This document shows, one piece after another, positions 56,201-62,200 of a stretch of DNA of 64,000 bases. A model generated the notes under the pieces. That model was not told where the DNA came from. It was given only the letters and a program-made list of their open reading frames with translations, and searched no databases. A program made the translations under genes and the position numbers. Source of the stretch: Cymodocea nodosa. Lineage: Eukaryota > Streptophyta > Magnoliopsida > Alismatales > Cymodoceaceae. The stretch lies in the NCBI GenBank assembly GCA_036874045.1, contig CM072336.1, positions 16,053,001 to 16,117,000 of the forward strand. The letters run 5' to 3'. How positions within the stretch are numbered: position 1 is the first letter of the stretch; each line of letters begins with the position of its first letter.

Positions 56201-59200
56201 TTGATCTTCATGAGACTTTTGCCAAGGCCTTACGGATCTCTACTTCTTCATCCATAGTCTCTCCTGTTACAGATCAGACTGCACTTGTGGAAGGGGGGAA
56301 TCGTGGTCCTAAGAGGCATGAAGAACACCCACGTACCAAATGTCAATGGTGTGGAAGGCAAAGACATCGTTCTGATAGGTGTTGGGATAAATTCTCACAT
56401 CTCAAGCCCACACAGGCTCATATTGCATCTTCCTCTGGACGAAACACAGGAAATGAGACATCTGAGCCCACCATTACTATTTCTCAAGCCTCCTACAATC
56501 GTCTTGTTCAGTCTCAGGGAACCATGTCTTCACAGGCCATGAGTGCACAAGCTACTATCTCTCATCATCCATCAGGTACTTCTCCTACTCAATCTGTTTC
56601 ATCTGATACTTCTTAGATTATAGACTCGGGTGCCTCATCACACCTATCAGGTACTTCTACCCTTTTCGAACGTCTAATATCAATGCCAAACAAATTCGTT
56701 GTTACCATTGCTGATGGTCGTTCATGCTCTATATCTACCTATGGAGATATTCAAGCCTCCACTCAGATTAAACTGAACAATGTCCTTTATGTTCCTGAAT
56801 TTTCATTTAATTTATTATCCATTAGTGCCATTACCGTTCAATTATCATGCAAAGTCACTTTCTATCCTTTTCATTGTACTTTTCAAGACTTACAGACAGG
56901 TCGAAGGATTGGTTTAGGGCATAAGCAGTCAAATGGAGCATATATGTTGGTCCGTGATTGTATTCCTCGTGGATTAATTACGTGCATGTCCAATACAAAT
57001 TCCTCCTACACTTGGCATTGTCGCCTTGGGCACCAATCTTTGGAGAAGCTCCGACAAGCTCTCCCTTGGATATCCATTACTTCTTTTGATTATAAGTCCT
57101 GTCAGCTAGGTAAGCACACACGTGCTACCTTCTCACGACTTAGTCTGTCGTCATCTTTAAACAAGTTTGATTTAGTACATTGTGATATTTGGGGTCCTAG
57201 TCATGTTTCTTCTATCCAAGGACACAAGTACTACATTGTTTTTGTTGATGATTATTCTCGTGTGTCTTGGGTCTACTTGTTAAAAGATCGTCAATGTGTT
57301 GTAAATGTTTTTCAGCAATTTCTAAATGAAATTCAAAACCAGTTTGATGTTTGCCCCAAAATTGTGCGTACTGATAATGCTCTTGAATTTATGCAAAACT
57401 CCTTTCAATCTATTTGTTCATCTTCTAGTATTCAACATCAAACTACCTGCCCCTATACATCCCAACAAAATGGAGTTGCAGAACGCAGGCATCGTCACAT
57501 TTTGGATGTAGCTCGGACACTCATGTGTACTACCACTGTTCCTAAATATCTTTGGTCTAATGCCATCCTCACTGCCACCTATCTCATTAACCAGATGTCT
57601 TCCACTCCTTTGGGGGGAGCAATTCCCCTTCATCGGCTTTATCCAGATAAGAAATTATTTTCTATCCCTCCTAAGGTGTTTAGTTGTGTTGCTTTTGTTC
57701 AGGATCTCTCTCCTTCTCTTGATAAACTCTCTCCTCAAGCTTTTAAATGTGTTTTTGTTGGTTATTCTCGAACTAAAAAGAGATATCGATTGTATCATCC
57801 TTCTACAAAGAAGTATTATACTACCATGGATGTCACCTTCTTTGAGTCTCACCATTTCTTTGATGGCTCCACCCCTTTTGAGTCGTCATCTTCTCATTTG
57901 GAACCTCTCCCTGTTATTCCTACTTCTACTATGTTACAGGAATTTGATCAGGGACAGTCACACACTCACCGACCTCTACAAGTTTACAGTCGCAGACCAC
58001 GCTTGTCTCCACCTACTGCTGCTGCTATCCCTGCCCCTTTCGTAACTGAATGTGAGGATTCCATCTCCGATGATGATGGTCTTTTACTTATTGCCCTTCG
58101 CAAAGGCATAAAATCTTGTACCTTACATCCTATATCTCATTTTGTCTCTTATAACAACCTTAACCCTATTTTTCGTGACTTTGCACTTGCCATTTCCTCT
58201 GAGTCTATACCTAAGAATGCATTTGAAGCTATGCAGGTACCTCACTAGAAGAAAACCAAAGATGAAGAGATGGATGCCTTGCTCTCTCGTGGTACTTGGG
58301 AGCTAATTCCCCGTCCTGAACAGACCAATGTAGTATCTTGCCGGTGGGTTTTTACCATCAAACGAAAGGTTGATGGCACCATCGAGTGATACAAGGCTCG
58401 CTTGGTTGATCGTGATTTCTCTCAGGAGTATGGAGTGGATTATGCTGAAACCTTTTCGCCTGTTGCTCAGTTGGATTCTATTCGAGTTCTTCTTTCCATG
58501 ACTGTCAATCAGTCATGGACTCTTACTCAGCTTGATGTCAAGAATGTTTTTCTCTATGGTGATTTGGAAGAACAGGTATTTATGGAACAACCTCCTAGCT
58601 ATGTTGTCCAAGGGGAGCCTACAGTGTGTTCTCTTCACAAAGCTATTTATGATCTCAAACAAAGTCCCAAAACTTGGTTTGAGAAGTTTAGTAGGGTGAT
58701 GTGGACTGGAGGTTTCGCCAACTGTCGTGTAGATTATTCTCTCTTCATCAAACATACCTCTAGTGGCATTATTATTCTTGCAGTTTATGTTAATGTTATG
58801 CTCCTAACTGGGAGTGATCAAGCTGGCATTAAAGATACCAAACGTTTCCTACAACAGCACTTCGCAACCAAAGATATGGGCACTCCTAAGTACTTCCTGG
58901 GCATTGAATTTGCCTAATCTAAGGAACAACTCTCTTTGTCTCAAAGGAAGTATGCATTTGACCTCCTAAAAGAAACAGGGCTTGAGGAGAGTACGATTGA
59001 CCTCTTGGGAAGCTTATATATCTAACAGTCAGTAGACCAGATATGTCATATGTTGTCCACCTTCTGAGCCAATTTATGCATGCTCCTCATGATGCTCATT
59101 GGAAATGGATCATTAAGGTACTTTCTTATATCAAAGGAAAACCTAGACGTGGACTACTTTATCAAAAACATGAACATCTACAGATTCAAGGTTTTTCTGA

Positions 59201-62200
59201 TGCAGGATATGCTGGTGATAAGCATGACAGAAAATCGACATCAGGCTATCTATCCTTCATTGGAGGGAACCTAGTTACTTAGCATAGTAAAAAACAAAAT
59301 GTAATCTCCAAGTCAAGTGCAGAAGCTGAGTACCACGCTATGTCCAATGCCACCTCTGAACTCATTTGGTTGAAGGCATTGGCTCAATAACTACAAATCG
59401 AGTCAACTAGACCTATATCGCTTTACTGTAATAATCAAGCTGCCATTCATATTGCCAACAATCTCACTTTTCATGAGAGAACAAAGCATGTAGAGGTTGA
59501 TTGTCATTTCATTAGGGACAATATTCAAAAACAAGTCACCAATACGTCATTCATTCACTCCAAAGATCAGCTGGCGGATGTACTAACAAAGGCTCTTAGC
59601 AATAGAACTCTAGAACAATTTTGTAACAAGTTGAACCTTATCGATATTTATGCTACTCAGTTTGAGGGAGAGTATTAAAAGTTATGTTATATTATGTTAT
59701 ATGGATCTTTAAAGATCCATTTATTGCTGTACATATATCTACCTCCTAAGTGCAATAATACATTCATTCGATCCATCTTCCAACTTCTTCACTAATACTA
59801 AATCTCAAAGCAATTGAAATTAATTTTTAGAAATCTAAGGCATAAAAATATAGCATCTAAAAAATTAATGTGTCAACCTGGAACTACAAATTTTATGTTA
59901 AATCTATTTAATACCAGTAGGGTTGCACAATTGATTTGCAATTTCAATTACAATTTTTTCAAATTTCAAAAATAACTTGAAAATAGTAAGATGCTCAAAA
60001 TTAAAAAAATAGAACTACCCATTTTATGTGATCTATATAACACAAGTAGATTTGCACCATATATACACAACTTTAATCAGAATTTCTACTGCAAACAAAT
60101 GCTAAAGATAGAGAAATAGAGGAGCTTATACAACTTCTACAGGAGTTGCCAGCCTACATAGCTCTTATCTGCACAAAGAAAGATGTACCTATGTGGAACT
60201 CAACTAGCTTATGTGAATTCATAGTCAAGAAGTGCTACCACAAATGTCAAGGCATTCAAACATCTGTCTGGGAACCCTATCCTTTGGTTTGGCCATCAAA
60301 ATCACCTATGAAAGTTATCACTTTCATCTGGCTTTTAATGCATTAACATGCAATAATGAAATGTTACAGAGCTAAATGGGCAAGCAACGTGGATCATATG
60401 TGCACACAGTGTGGATGCTGAGAAAAGGAGGCCAACCATTAATTTCTCTCATGTGACATTAGCAGAAATATATGGGGACAGTTGTAGCCCAGAACCCTTC
60501 AAGGAAGATTTCTCGTACAATCTGGAACAGATATGCTACTGCAAGCATGTAAAATACAAATCTCTCATAGCAATACATGCAGTATGCTACATTATCTGGC
60601 TTTACCTATAGCTGTTTTCAAGAACAGTAGTGGACATTGAGAAGATATTTTGAATGGAGCCTTGGATACATTTAACACCTGGGTTACAATCTACAATTTG
60701 GGGTAGATATGAACTTCTTCATTTTTTTAATTCCCCAATCAATTAAGGGGCGGGGATCAAAAATAAAATTAAAGAGATAGGGCTGGAGGGGACTAGGCCA
60801 AGACTCCACCAAAGGAAAGAGAAAACAACATAGGGAAGAGAATATAAATGCCACCAGTACAACATCCAGATCCACCTTCAGATAAGTCCACAACTAACCC
60901 CAGGAAAGGAAAGAGACTGATCTGTTGCATTGCCTTGCTAACCATTAGTTCAAGAAAATCTCAAATTCGTAGCTGCTAATATATTATGGGAATTTTGGAA
61001 AGCCCATTGTTCAATGACAGTTGGCACCAAAAACAAATGCTTTAGTGACATTAAATACAAGGTTCAAGGAGCTATCTCTCTCTTCAATAGAGCCTTCCAC
61101 ATAGAAACATACTACCTTGGGACTCTGGAAATTGAACACCAATGGCAGTACAATCATTCGAAATGGAGAAGGGAATCTTGTGGCAACATGTTGCACCTAC
61201 TATTGCACATGGCTGAAGCCAAAGCCCTGGCAAATGGAGTTAGGCTTTGCCTTGACATGAACCTTTGTCTAGAAGACATCAAAGTAGAACTAGATTCCAA
61301 GATCCTTTCTGACATTATTATTTAGGGTTGTTGCCCTCACAAGGAAGCTATCATCTTTTGGCCTTTTTTATTGGCATTTCATGCTCAAGTCCAAATTTTC
61401 AAAGTCATCCATCAAGAGGGATATTCTGTGGTAGACTATTTAGCCAAACTTTGCCTTAGAAGAAGCAAACATTACTAGACTGATCTAGCAACTTACCCTA
61501 CGGAGCTGTGACACCTCATACTCATTGATAAATGGGAAATACCTAGCATACATTTGTAGTCTATGGAGTTTTTCCCCTTCCCATACTTATTTCTCCTCTT
61601 ATTTAAAAATATTTTCCTGTTGATTGGGTCCCTGCCCCATTACTAGATCGAGGGTTACCACAAAAAATAAAAAGATAAAACACACTTAGAATTCTAATAG
61701 ATTATTTTCTATAACAACACTTAATCTGAACTTCACTTATATGCATACATACTTCACTACAAATATCATCTAGTCCAAGAGTTTTCCCGCATTTCATTTC
61801 CTTAGTAGCTTCTTTTACCTCGAAAACAATAATTCTTCTAAAATAATTGTAGTTTATATCCTTTATACTACCATCCAAATCTTAATATAGTAGATTCATC
61901 AAAAAGCTTACTAAAATACATACATCATATATCTTTTATTTCATTTTCTTTTATAAAAATTCTAAGTCATCATCTTTAATATACTTAACTCAAATCTCTA
62001 GATTTCCCTTCTCTAGACTAAACCAATTTATATATGTTATTTTCTCCTTTTGTATTAAAACTATCATTTAATTCCTTATTAGCTTGATTTTTAACTTCAC
62101 TAACAATTTTCTTAGCATTTCTTTTTACTAACTTATGTTTTTCTAAATTTTTCTCCTTTCTACATTTAAGATAGGTTTTATAGCATTCTTTCTTTTCTTT

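Larger units (their letters stand above)
54924..59793 (+). mobile_element. Copia element B: complete length, 121-bp LTRs, youngest in window
   Basis: LTRs of 121 bp (54924-55044, 59673-59793) flank gag-PR-INT-RT-RH. A 5-bp direct repeat AATAC flanks the element (54919-54923 and 59794-59798). The LTRs differ at four positions by my count. The PBS abuts the 5' LTR and a purine tract GAGGGAGAG (59664-59672) abuts the 3' LTR. Only a handful of stops and one or two frameshifts break the coding region, and the longest open piece is 521 codons. It sits in the 9.8-kb POL2 intron between E1 and E2, antisense to the gene. Confidence 0.95.
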
